Shown here in pieces: positions 21,237 to 29,169 of a DNA stretch of 33,976 bases. Below the pieces are notes generated by a model. It searched no databases and was not told the DNA's origin. It worked only from the letters and a program-made list of their open reading frames with translations. The DNA comes from an uncultured Thermomicrobiales bacterium. Lineage in GTDB: Bacteria > Chloroflexota > Chloroflexia > Thermomicrobiales > UBA6265. Every line of letters starts with the position of its first letter. The stretch's first letter is position 1. A program made the position numbers and the translations under genes. The DNA is taken from assembly GCA_902806405.1 (NCBI GenBank), contig CADCWL010000069.1, forward strand, positions 1 through 33,976, read 5' to 3'.

Positions 21237-24163
21237 GACGCACCTCGGTCTGCAACAAGGGGCAGGGTGACGGTGAAGGTCGCACCCTGCCCGGGCTCGC
21301 TCTCGGCCCACATCCGGCCGGCGTGGAGTTCGACAATTCCCCGGGCGATCGCCAGCCCAAGGCCCGACCCGCCGTGGCCCCCCGCAAGACGGTGGAAGCG
21401 GTCGAAGACCGCCTCCAGCTCTTCCTCCGGGATGCCGGGACCATCGTCATGCACCGTGAGCCGGACGCTGCCGTCCACGGCGCGGCCCGAGACCGTGATG
21501 CGGGTTCCGGGCGGTGTGTGCGCGTGCGCGTTGGCCAGCACGTTCACGACCACCTGCTCCAACCGACCGGCGTCTCCGACGGCCGGCAGTGGCTCGGCGA
21601 GGTCCGCCTCCAGCGCTTGCCCTTTCAGCCGAACGAGAGGGTGGACCGTCGCGATCGCGTCAGTGACCACGGTGCGCACGTCGATGGGCTCGGGATCGAG
21701 ACGCATTGTCCCGGCTTCCAGTTGGTTGAAGGCGAGGAGGTCGTCGATCAGCAGGCCCAGACGCTCCGTGCTGCGCCGGGCGTTCGACACCAGGGCCCGC
21801 TCGTCGGGTCGAAGACGATCGAGCGCGCTCGTCTCGAGCATGCCGAGGCCGGCCCGGGCTGCGGTGAGGGGGGTTCGCAGGTCGTGGGAGATGGAGGCGA
21901 TGAAGGTGGTCCGTACCTGGTGCAGCTCTTCCAGGCGCTCGGCCTCGTCGCGGCTTGCGCGGGCAGCCAGCTCTTCCTCCGCCAGCCGCTGCTCGAACGC
22001 CCGTCGCTCGATGGCCCGGCTGAGCACGTTCGCGACGGACTGCAAGAAATGAGCGTCTGCCTTGGTGAAGCGTCGGCGCTGGACCGTGTGCGCCCCCAGG
22101 ACGCCGAAGGGGCGATCTCGGGCCTGGATGACCACGCTTATGCCGCTGATCACGCCGTGGTCGAGCAACAAGGGAGGACCGAAGAAGCGAGGTTCGTCCT
22201 CCAGGTCGTCGACGATCACGGGGGCGCCGGAGGCCAAGGTGTACCCCGCCTGGGAATCGGTCCCGATCCCCACCGTCGCCCGCCCCACAGCCCCCTCCTT
22301 CCAGCCTACCCCTGCCCGCAGCCGCAATGCTGTCCCGTTCGCCTCCAGCTCCAGGACCTTGCAGTACTCCACGCCCAGCGTCCGCGCGACGAGGGCGACC
22401 GCCTCGTCCATTACGGCCGCGACAAGAGGGGTGGCCAGCGCGTACTGGCCAAGCTCGGCCACGGCCGCCTGCTGGCGCGCCCCTGCTTTGAGCTCGTCCT
22501 CCACCCGTTTCCGCTCCGCGAACTGACCGATCTGGTCGCCTAGCGACGCAACGAGCGGGAATAGGTCCGTGTCGGGGGCCTGGGCGTCGCAGCTGAAGAA
22601 CTCGAACACGCCGCTCACATCCCCCGCGATGAGCATGGGGAGCGCGAAACCGCCGTGAAGTCCTTCCGCCGCGGCGATCCGGAGCCGCGGCCAACCGACC
22701 TGGTCGGCGGCGTCTTCGATCCAGACCGGCTCTTCGGTCTCCCACGCTCGGCCGGGCAACCCCTCACCCCGCCCGAACGTCGTCCGGCGGTTGGCCGCTG
22801 CCAGTCCCGGGAACGCCTTCCCCGGGACGTGCCAGCTATCCACGCAGCGGAGGAGCCCGGCACGCCGGTCCCTCACCCAAAGCGCCCCGTAGTCCCACCC
22901 AAGGCACTCCCCGATCACCCGGAGGACTCTCGGGGCAGCCTCGTCGAGATCGGCGCCTTCCGCCAGGACGCGGCTGACGGCGTACTGCGTGGCGAGGCGG
23001 CGTTCGTCTCGTCTCCGCTCGGTGACGTCGAGCGCCAGGCCGAGGCAGCCCACGATCCGGTCCTCGGCGTCCCGCAACGGTTCGACCCGCGCCTCGAAGA
23101 CCCGCCCCGCGGTCTCGATGTCGTACCCCCCCGCATCCCCGCCGAGGGCGCCGGCATGAGCGGCGATCAGGGCAGGAGGACGCTCGCCCTCGGATCCGGT
23201 CAACTCGTACAGTGTGGTGCCAAGGTGGCGATTGAGGTCGATGCCGAGCCGAGTGAGGGCGGAACCCGCGACGGACATCACGCGCAGGTCGGCGTCGGTG
23301 GTCCACAGGTGGGCCGGCATCTGTTGGGTGACCCACCTCAGCTTGGCCTCGCTTTGGCGCAACGCTTCCTCCGCCCTTCGGCGCTCGGACGTGTCGCGGA
23401 AAGCCACCACCGCCCCCGTCACCCGTCCGTTCGTCAAGATCGGCGCCGATGAGTAGGCGACCGGCAAGATCGTTCCGTCCTTGCGGACAAACGCTTCGTC
23501 ATCGGTGCGGTAGGGGATGCCGGCGACCAGCACCTGCAGCCCGGAGCAGGCTTCGCGGGGGTACGGCCGGCCGTCCGGGTATCGGAAGTGGATGACGTCG
23601 TGCATGACCGCGCCGAGCAGCTCCGCTTCCGACCATCCGAGCAGTTCCTCGGCGGCCGGATTGGCGAAGGTGACGCGGCCCTCCGCGTCGACCGCGTACA
23701 CGCCCTCGGCAAGGTTGTTGTGGATGGCCAGGCTGAAGTCACGCTGGCGACGCAGATCGTCCTCGGAGGTTTGCAGGGCGCGGCGGAGGGTCCCCACGAT
23801 CAGCGCGATGACCACCGACGTTACCGGCAGGATAACCAGGCGCAAGACGTCCCCGTCGGTGTACCGGAAGGGCTGCCCGGGAACCGCGAAGTACCAGACG
23901 CCGTAGAGCGACACGGCGGCGGCGCTGACGAGGCCCGAGCGCTGCCCGTTCCGCAGCGCGACGTACGCGACCACGGTCAGGAGGACGGTAAGGCTCGGGA
24001 CCCGAACCGCGGTGTGCGACAGCACCTCCACAACGGCGACGGCGGCCCCGGTGAGCAGCAGGGCCTCCCCGATTGGGTCTCCGAGCCGCCCGGTCGGACT
24101 CGGAACTGAGCGCTCTGCCCTCTTCGGCCCACTCGTTTGCTTTGGCGGTCGGATCGTCCGCAC
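21227..24163 (-). CDS. Membrane sensor histidine kinase with PAS and GAF domains
   Basis: A large kinase of 978 residues. Four N-terminal helices (about residues 32-127: LLLTGAAVAVVEVLSH, LTVLLTVVAYVAL, VSAAAVSLYGVWYF, LRLVILPVTSVVIALIVG) resemble the KdpD-type DUF4118 bundle. Two PAS domains follow (AIHNNLAEGVYAVDAEGRVT; QMPAHLWTTDADLRVMSV), then two GAF domains (about 385-555 and 565-720). The HisKA box has His760 (ASISHDLRTPL), and the ATPase domain shows NAHAHTPPG, DDGPGIP and GSGLGLAI. It phosphorylates the overlapping response regulator. GTG 24163 is chosen because AGGAAGG lies 8 nt upstream; GTG at 24169 or 24223 are alternatives. There is no large external sensor, so signals probably come through the PAS/GAF domains or the membrane. 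Divergent from array D. Confidence 0.93.
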   Translation of the reverse strand: MRTIRPPKQTSGPKRAERSVPSPTGRLGDPIGEALLLTGAAVAVVEVLSHTAVRVPSLTVLLTVVAYVALRNGQRSGLVSAAAVSLYGVWYFAVPGQPFRYTDGDVLRLVILPVTSVVIALIVGTLRRALQTSEDDLRRQRDFSLAIHNNLAEGVYAVDAEGRVTFANPAAEELLGWSEAELLGAVMHDVIHFRYPDGRPYPREACSGLQVLVAGIPYRTDDEAFVRKDGTILPVAYSSAPILTNGRVTGAVVAFRDTSERRRAEEALRQSEAKLRWVTQQMPAHLWTTDADLRVMSVAGSALTRLGIDLNRHLGTTLYELTGSEGERPPALIAAHAGALGGDAGGYDIETAGRVFEARVEPLRDAEDRIVGCLGLALDVTERRRDERRLATQYAVSRVLAEGADLDEAAPRVLRVIGECLGWDYGALWVRDRRAGLLRCVDSWHVPGKAFPGLAAANRRTTFGRGEGLPGRAWETEEPVWIEDAADQVGWPRLRIAAAEGLHGGFALPMLIAGDVSGVFEFFSCDAQAPDTDLFPLVASLGDQIGQFAERKRVEDELKAGARQQAAVAELGQYALATPLVAAVMDEAVALVARTLGVEYCKVLELEANGTALRLRAGVGWKEGAVGRATVGIGTDSQAGYTLASGAPVIVDDLEDEPRFFGPPLLLDHGVISGISVVIQARDRPFGVLGAHTVQRRRFTKADAHFLQSVANVLSRAIERRAFEQRLAEEELAARASRDEAERLEELHQVRTTFIASISHDLRTPLTAARAGLGMLETSALDRLRPDERALVSNARRSTERLGLLIDDLLAFNQLEAGTMRLDPEPIDVRTVVTDAIATVHPLVRLKGQALEADLAEPLPAVGDAGRLEQVVVNVLANAHAHTPPGTRITVSGRAVDGSVRLTVHDDGPGIPEEELEAVFDRFHRLAGGHGGSGLGLAIARGIVELHAGRMWAESEPGQGATFTVTLPLVADRGASCP

Positions 24164-24269
24164 GCTCACCGCCTTCCTCGGTCGCCCCGCGCAAGCGCGG
24201 AGAGGACCGACCACTTGTGTCACATCCTACGCCAAGCTAGCCCCCAGTGGTTTGCTTCTAAGGCATCAG

Positions 24270-24345
24270 GTTCACTAACGTTCACCGTTCGTCATTGATC
24301 TGTTCACCGTCGCTCACGGTGGTGTTCACCACGGCCTCCTAGCAT
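24270..24345 (+). promoter_or_regulatory. Array D: six-unit GTTCAC operator plus -10, pointing right
   Basis: The plus strand shows GTTCAC at 24270, 24280, 24302 and 24324, GCTCAC at 24312 and a weak CGTCAT at 24290. Counted from the promoter side these give the same 0/12/22/34/44/54 offsets. TAGCAT (24340-24345) lies exactly 10 nt after the array. The array is in the roughly 190-bp gap upstream of the kinase gene but faces away from it. The expected transcript start is about 24352, at or next to a GTG codon. Confidence 0.86.
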
Positions 24346-24350
24346 CAGGA

Positions 24351-24512
24351 GTGCGCATCACCGCCCGCGAAGCGGAGATGCCCAAGCCGGCACCCGGCCG
24401 ACTCTTGCGCTTTGGTTTCGTCAAGATCGACGGGAAGGGGTGGTTCGACACCGATGGTTTTGCCGGTGCCGACGTGATTGGAGCGTCTCGGACAAGATGG
24501 TCTGCCCACTGA
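24351..24512 (+). pseudogene. PRC-barrel C-terminal remnant at the array-D promoter
   Basis: A 53-codon frame from GTG 24351 contains RLLRFGFVKIDGKGWFDTDG and ADVIGAS. This matches RLLRFGYVRIDVKGWFDTDR and ADLIGRVS in the intact PRC-barrel protein at 6300. After ADVIG the homology seems to continue in another frame (SVSDKMV versus RVSGDAV), so the gene is frameshifted and lacks its N-terminal half. The GTG coincides with the predicted transcript start, so a leaderless product is possible; an ATG at 24378 is an alternative. It may still make a mini-protein. Confidence 0.55.
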
Positions 24513-24624
24513 ACGGAAGGAGGATATCCTCGCGAACGCCACGTAGCGTTGGAGCGAACCCGACCAGTTGGGCGGGCAGTCGGCCGCGCTGGCAACACAT
24601 CGACGCGTATCAAGGAGGTGCTCA

Positions 24625-24690
24625 GTGCGTATCGGCGGAGGCGTGATCGCCCTCATCGTCATCGTCCTGTTGCTGGTTTGGCTGCTCTAG
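24625..24690 (+). CDS. 21-residue single-pass membrane microprotein
   Basis: AAGGAGGT, a near-perfect ribosome-binding site, lies 5 nt before GTG 24625. The product is MRIGGG followed by about 15 hydrophobic residues (VIALIVIVLLLVWLL) and a TAG stop. That is one membrane helix with a Gly-rich cap and a single N-terminal Arg. No family is known to me. It lies downstream of array D with only a remnant gene between, so it may be the real product of that promoter. The following 214 bp to the next gene hold nothing recognisable. Confidence 0.6.
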   Translation: MRIGGGVIALIVIVLLLVWLL

Positions 24691-24904
24691 GTGCCCGTCG
24701 ACCGACTCAGGCGAAGCGTGCCATTCTGGCCACCAATCCTTCTTCACCCCTCATCAAACCGAAGCACGCGGGGAGACCCGTCAATGCACTGGCCGCCGTC
24801 CCGCCCATCGCGCCGCCGCAGGTCCGGGTTCCGCGGACGGTGGTTCTAGCGGTCGGGCGGTGGACGGCGACCCCATCTAGAGCGCCCGAAGCGGTAGGCC
24901 CGTG

Positions 24905-25533
24905 ATGGTATCCACCTCGCTCGTCGCCGCCGTCGCGCTCGCCTTGGTGCATCTCGCCGCCGGCAAGCTGCGGTTCTTGGAAGGGACGCCGCGGAGCGTC
25001 TGGCTCTCGATCGCCGGTGGCGTGTCCGTCGCCTACGTTTTCGTGCATCTCCTCCCCGACCTCAACGAGGGGCAGGAGGCGATCACCGGTGGCCTCGGCG
25101 GAGGGTTGGCCCTCCTCGAGCACCATGTTTACGTCCTCGCGCTCCTCGGACTGGCCGTCTTCTCCGGTCTGGAGCGGGCGGCCATCACGTCCTCCGGCAA
25201 AGGGAAGAGGAGGGGCGCTCCGAGGCCCTCGCCATCTTCGCCGTCGCGATGGGGCTCCACTTTGCGGTCACCGACTTCGGCTTGCGCGAGCACCACAAGG
25301 ACGCCTACGGTAGGGTTGGCCGGTGGATGATCGCGGCTGCCGTCCTGCTCGGGTGGGCGATCGGCTTCGCCGGGGACGTATCCGAGGCCACGCTGGCCAT
25401 GATCCTGGCGTTCCTTGCCGGCGGAGTCATCCTCAACGTCCTCAAGGAGGAACTGCCCGAGGAGCGCGAGAGTCGCTTCTGGGCTTTCGCCTTCGGCGCC
25501 GGCGCCTACGCCACGCTCCTCCTGATGCTGTGA
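24905..25533 (+). pseudogene. ZIP-like multi-pass membrane protein gene with a frameshift
   Basis: The first frame encodes helices with LVAAVALALVHLAAGKLRFL, GGVSVAYVFVHLLPDLNEGQ (HLLPD resembles the ZIP helix motif), HHVYVLALLGLAVFSGLERA, then SSGKG. The protein sense then moves to the -1 frame (REEEGRSEALAIFAVAMGLHF). It continues to the end with HHKDAYGRVGRWMIAAAVLL and FAFGAGAYATLLLML. One extra A in the AAAGGGAAGAGG stretch near 25200 would join both parts into a protein of about 210 residues with seven or eight helices. The ZIP resemblance is slight. No good slippery heptamer in the correct phase is present for programmed frameshifting. Confidence 0.6.
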
Positions 25534-25598
25534 GGCCGCTGGTGACCGGGGCGGCCCGAGGCCGCAAACACCTCGGCCGAGGATTGGCCAGGCGGAAC

Positions 25599-25970
25599 GT
25601 GGTGCCCACGAGCGAGGCGGAGGCGGAGGAGCAGACGCGCCCTACAGAAAGCCCCCGTCACCTGACTGGGCATGGAGGCCCACCCCGAGCACCGCGGTCA
25701 TCGCCTCACCCCCGGTCGGCCGCGGAGGCGCTTTCGCTTTCCCAGCCCGTCGGCAAACTCCTGGAGCACGTCCGGATGATCCTGCCGAGCAGGCGGACGC
25801 TGTTCGGCTTTTGGTTGATGGTCGTCTTCAAGCGGCGATTTCAGGAGCATTTCTCTTTAGCGGAGCGGTACGTCCACCTGACCGCGAGGTCGTCCGTCGC
25901 GATCTTGGTCGCGTTGCGCATCGGGCCGGCCGTCATCCAGCGCCGGGTCGAACCGGCGTCGGTCTCCTGA
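25599..25970 (+). CDS. DUF6328-like membrane protein, possibly truncated
   Basis: From a GTG-GTG start the product has an acidic, Pro-rich N-terminus. Then comes the start of a DUF6328-like domain: KLLEHVRMILPSRRTLFGFW, LMVVFKRRFQEHFSLAERYV and a weak second helix (SSVAILVALRIGPAVIQRR). Full members have four helices; here the frame stops after two. The 200 bp that follow contain another frame with hydrophobic text (VPFTIVACADFCPVATLVTE) but no recognised gene. It is probably degraded. The ribosome-binding site is weak. Confidence 0.4.
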   Translation: MVPTSEAEAEEQTRPTESPRHLTGHGGPPRAPRSSPHPRSAAEALSLSQPVGKLLEHVRMILPSRRTLFGFWLMVVFKRRFQEHFSLAERYVHLTARSSVAILVALRIGPAVIQRRVEPASVS

Positions 25971-26172
25971 TCGTGCCGTGGGTTCTCCACCGCAATGCTG
26001 CCGTCGGGCACGGTCCCCTTCACGATCGTGGCCTGCGCGGACTTCTGCCCAGTCGCGACGCTCGTTACGGAGCCGTGGTACGGGAGCCGGGTTATCTCCC
26101 TTGGCCTCCTTGCCGTCATTGCCGGGTAGCGAGTCTTCCCTCGCCGCCGCGTTCGCACGAAAGGAGGGGAAC

Positions 26173-26715
26173 ATGACCTCGACCGGCCCCCCGCTGTTCT
26201 TCGAGGGCTGGAGTGGGCTGGTCCGGGTACTGGTCGTCGGCGTGCTCGCCTACACGGCCCTCGTGCTCATGCTGCGGATCTCGGGCAATCGCACGCTCTC
26301 CAAGCTGAACGCCTTCGACCTGATCGTGACCGTCGCCCTCGGCTCCACGCTGGGGTCGATCCTGACATCGAGCACGGTGGTCCTCGCCGAGGGGTTGCTC
26401 GCCCTGGCGCTCCTGATCGGACTCCAGTTCGCGGTCACCTGGCTCTCGGTGCGGTCTCCAGCCGTCGCCGGTTTCGTCAAGGCGGAACCGACGCTGCTTC
26501 TCCACCGCGGCGAGTTCCTCGACCGGCCGATGCGCCGGGCACGGGTGACCGAACACGAGGTGCGGGCGGTGGTGCGGGAGCAGGGGATCGGCTCCCTCGA
26601 CGAGGCCGAGGCCGTGGTCCTGGAGACCGACGGGTCCCTCTCCGTCGTGAAGCGGACCGGGGACCGGCCGTCGGCGCTTGCCGGCCTCGTGGGTGACCCC
26701 GGCGGGGATCGGTGA
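26173..26715 (+). CDS. YetF/DUF421 family membrane protein
   Basis: A 180-residue protein. Two to three N-terminal helices (VRVLVVGVLAYTALVLMLRI, LIVTVALGSTLGSILTSSTV, ALALLIGLQFAVTWLSV) carry the family signature RISGNRTLSKLNAFDLIVTV with its charged NAFD motif. The cytoplasmic DUF421 domain follows (LLLHRGEFLDRPMRRARVTE, IGSLDEAEAVVLETDGSLSV). Family members affect cell envelope and spore properties; the biochemical role is uncertain. AAGGAGGGG lies just before the ATG. It is followed 4 bp later by the DUF2254 gene, so the two are co-transcribed. The remnant at 10894 derives from a relative. Confidence 0.9.
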   Translation: MTSTGPPLFFEGWSGLVRVLVVGVLAYTALVLMLRISGNRTLSKLNAFDLIVTVALGSTLGSILTSSTVVLAEGLLALALLIGLQFAVTWLSVRSPAVAGFVKAEPTLLLHRGEFLDRPMRRARVTEHEVRAVVREQGIGSLDEAEAVVLETDGSLSVVKRTGDRPSALAGLVGDPGGDR

Positions 26716-26719
26716 GCGG

Positions 26720-28081
26720 ATGACGGCAAAGGCGCGGGGACGGGTGCCGACACGGCTCGGTGCGTGGTGGCACGGCCTGCAGGACAACCTCTGGCCCGTC
26801 CCGGCGCTCGCGACCGCGATCGCCGTCGCCGCCGCCTTCCTGATGGTCCGGCTCGATCGGTCGCTCGTCGCGCGGGGGCAAACGGGACCTGACTGGCTCT
26901 TTGGGGCCGGCGTCTCCGGCGCGCGGGAGGTGCTGTCGGCGATCGCGGGGACGATGGTCACCGTCACCGGCGTCGTCTTCTCGATCACGATCGTTGCCCT
27001 CCAGCTCGCCTCCAGCCAGTTCACGCCGCGGGTGCTGCGCACCTTCACCGGCGATCGGGGCAACCAACTGGTCCTTGGCGTCTTCATCGCCACCTTCACC
27101 TACGCGCTGCTCGTCCTGCGGACGGTGCGGGAGGCGCCGGACGATCGGGGCGAGCCGTTCGTCCCGGCCGCGTCGGTGACGCTGGCGATCGTGCTCGCGG
27201 TCGTCTGCATCGGTTTCCTGATCTATTACATCAGCCACGCCGCCAACTCGATCCGCGCCTCGGTGATCATCGACCGCGCGGCGCGGGACACCCTCGGTTT
27301 GGTCGACGAGCTCTTCCCGGCCGACGTCGGGCGATCCGCCGCGTCGCCCGCGCACGCGCCCGACAGCTCCGCGGCCCCTGCGCCGACGGTCCATGCGACG
27401 GCGGGCGGCTACCTCCAGCACATCGACGAGACCGCCCTGCTCCGGCTCGCGGAGGAGGGCGATCTGGTCGTCCGGGTGGAGCCGTTGATTGGGGCGTTCG
27501 TCCTGCCCGGGGCGACGCTCGCTTCGGTCTGGCCGGCGGCCACGCTATCGCCACGGGTGGAGCGGGCGATCCGGGGGGCGCTCGTGCTTGGGCCGGAGCG
27601 GACGGTCCGGTCCGACATCGAGTTCGGGCTGCGCCAGCTGGCCGACATCGCGGTCAAGGCGCTCTCGCCCGGCATCAACGACCCGACCACTGCCCTCCTC
27701 TGCGTCGACCGCCTCGCGGAGATCCTCGTCCGGATCGCCCACCGCGAGCGCCCGGCGGAGACCCGCTCCGGAGAGGACGGACGCCCCCGCCTGATCCTCC
27801 ACGGGCCGCCCTTCGCGCACCTGGTCCAGACGGCCTTCGGACAGATCCGCCACTACGGCGCCGGTGACGCCGCCGTCGCCGAGCACGTGGCGGCGACCCT
27901 CGGCCGGATGGCGGTGCTCGTGCCGCCGACGCGGCGGGAGCCCCTCCGCGACGAGGGCCGGCTCGTCGTGGCCACTGCACGAGAACAGATCACCATCGCG
28001 GCGGATCTGGATCGGGTCGAGCGAGCGGGCGGGTGGGCCTGGTCGGACGCACCCGACCAGTGCCCGGTGGCCGATCGGTAA
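26720..28081 (+). CDS. DUF2254 family membrane protein
   Basis: A 453-residue protein with the family layout. Helix 1 (LATAIAVAAAFLMVRLDRSL) and a loop lead to the conserved LSAIAGTMVTVTGVVFSITI, VALQLASSQFTPRVLRTF and GNQLVLGVFIATFTYALLVL. A fourth helix (VTLAIVLAVVCIGFLIYYIS) precedes a large cytoplasmic region. That region has SDIEFGLRQLADIAVKALSP and INDPTTA, the hallmark of the family. The function is unknown. The start follows the YetF stop by 4 bp, and the ribosome-binding site is weak, as expected for a coupled gene. The next gene (MscS-type) follows within 30 bp, giving a three-gene membrane operon. Confidence 0.9.
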   Translation: MTAKARGRVPTRLGAWWHGLQDNLWPVPALATAIAVAAAFLMVRLDRSLVARGQTGPDWLFGAGVSGAREVLSAIAGTMVTVTGVVFSITIVALQLASSQFTPRVLRTFTGDRGNQLVLGVFIATFTYALLVLRTVREAPDDRGEPFVPAASVTLAIVLAVVCIGFLIYYISHAANSIRASVIIDRAARDTLGLVDELFPADVGRSAASPAHAPDSSAAPAPTVHATAGGYLQHIDETALLRLAEEGDLVVRVEPLIGAFVLPGATLASVWPAATLSPRVERAIRGALVLGPERTVRSDIEFGLRQLADIAVKALSPGINDPTTALLCVDRLAEILVRIAHRERPAETRSGEDGRPRLILHGPPFAHLVQTAFGQIRHYGAGDAAVAEHVAATLGRMAVLVPPTRREPLRDEGRLVVATAREQITIAADLDRVERAGGWAWSDAPDQCPVADR

Positions 28082-28106
28082 TCGGATCGGCGGCGCGATC
28101 GCCGGC

Positions 28107-29084
28107 ATGGCGGTGCAAGGGGGGGCGAGCTTGGAGTTGTTTGGGATCACGCTGGTTGGGGTCAACGCCGAGAACGGGCAGAAGCTGCTCTACAGCCTGA
28201 CCCTCGCGCTCGTCGTCTGGCTCCTCCGCCGGGGGCTGCACGCGCTCTCCCGCCGCGGGCTGTGGGGTGGCGCCGACGAGCAGACCCGGTTCTGGGTCCG
28301 GCAGGCGATCAGCCTCGGGACGACGTTGCTCCTGGTCCTCGGCCTGCTGTCGGTCTGGTTCGACGACCCGACCCGCCTCGCGACCGCGCTCGGGCTGGTC
28401 ACCGCCGGCCTCGCCTTCGCCCTGCAGCGGGTCGTGACCGCGGTCGCCGGCTACTTCGTCATCCTCCGCGGCAGCAACTTCACCGTCGGCGACCGGATCA
28501 CGATGGGGGGCGTCCGCGGCGACGTGATCGGGCTCGGCTTTATCCAGACCACGATCATGGAGATGGGGCAACCGCCCGCGGTCCAGGGAGCGGACCCCCC
28601 GATGTGGGTCCGCTCCCGCCAGTACACCGGCCGCGTGGTCACCGTCACCAACGACAAGATCTTCGACGAGCCGATCTACAACTACAGCCGCGACTTCCCC
28701 TACCTCTGGGAGGAGATCGCCCTGCCGATTGCCTACGCCGCTGACCGTGACCGCGCCGAGCGGATCCTGCTCGACGCCGCCGAGCGCCACACCGCGGGGC
28801 TGCGCGAGCCGAGCCGCGACGCCCTGGCGGCGATGCAGCGGCGCTACTTTGTGCAGGCGACGAGCACCGAGCCGAAGGTCTACTACAGGATGACCGACAA
28901 CTGGCTGGAGCTGACGGTCCGTTTCGTGACCGAGGCGCGGGGCGTGCGCGACGTCAAGGACGCGATGGGCCGCGAGATTCTGCGCGAGCTCGACGCGGCC
29001 GGCATCGGCATCGCCTCGGCCACCTTCGAGATCGTCGGCTTCCCGCCCCTGCGAATACAAGACGGCGGAAAACGGGTCAGGTGA
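28107..29084 (+). CDS. MscS-family small-conductance mechanosensitive channel
   Basis: A protein of about 325 residues. Three helices are visible (LLYSLTLALVVWLLRRGL, AISLGTTLLLVLGLLSVWF, ATALGLVTAGLAFALQRVVT). The pore-lining helix is followed by VAGYFVILRGSNFTVGDRI, a typical MscS beta-domain start (GDVIGLGFIQTTIMEMGQ, VVTVTNDKIFDEPIYNYSRD). A cytoplasmic alpha/beta domain ends the protein. Such channels open on membrane tension and protect against osmotic shock. The ATG at 28107 has no clear ribosome-binding site; a TTG at 28131 behind a G-run is an alternative. Co-transcribed with DUF2254. Confidence 0.88.
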   Translation: MAVQGGASLELFGITLVGVNAENGQKLLYSLTLALVVWLLRRGLHALSRRGLWGGADEQTRFWVRQAISLGTTLLLVLGLLSVWFDDPTRLATALGLVTAGLAFALQRVVTAVAGYFVILRGSNFTVGDRITMGGVRGDVIGLGFIQTTIMEMGQPPAVQGADPPMWVRSRQYTGRVVTVTNDKIFDEPIYNYSRDFPYLWEEIALPIAYAADRDRAERILLDAAERHTAGLREPSRDALAAMQRRYFVQATSTEPKVYYRMTDNWLELTVRFVTEARGVRDVKDAMGREILRELDAAGIGIASATFEIVGFPPLRIQDGGKRVR

Positions 29085-29169
29085 CCCGCTGGGCGCAACG
29101 TGGGATTAGGCCGTGATCCGCGGGGCACTTGCGCTGGCCCCGCCGACCGTGGGGGCCGACAGGGGGACG

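Noticed and set aside
20211-22543. Plus-strand frames of 400-600 codons opposite the kinase and regulator
   Set aside because: Antisense shadows; HisKA, ATPase and winged-helix motifs are on the minus strand.
25190-25215. Programmed -1 frameshift in the membrane protein at 24905
   Set aside because: The AAAGGGA heptamer is in the wrong phase and no downstream stimulatory structure is evident; decay or indel error is simpler.
25971-26172. Hydrophobic frame between the DUF6328-like and YetF genes
   Set aside because: Short, no start with a ribosome-binding site and no clear match to the missing half of DUF6328; not enough to call a gene.
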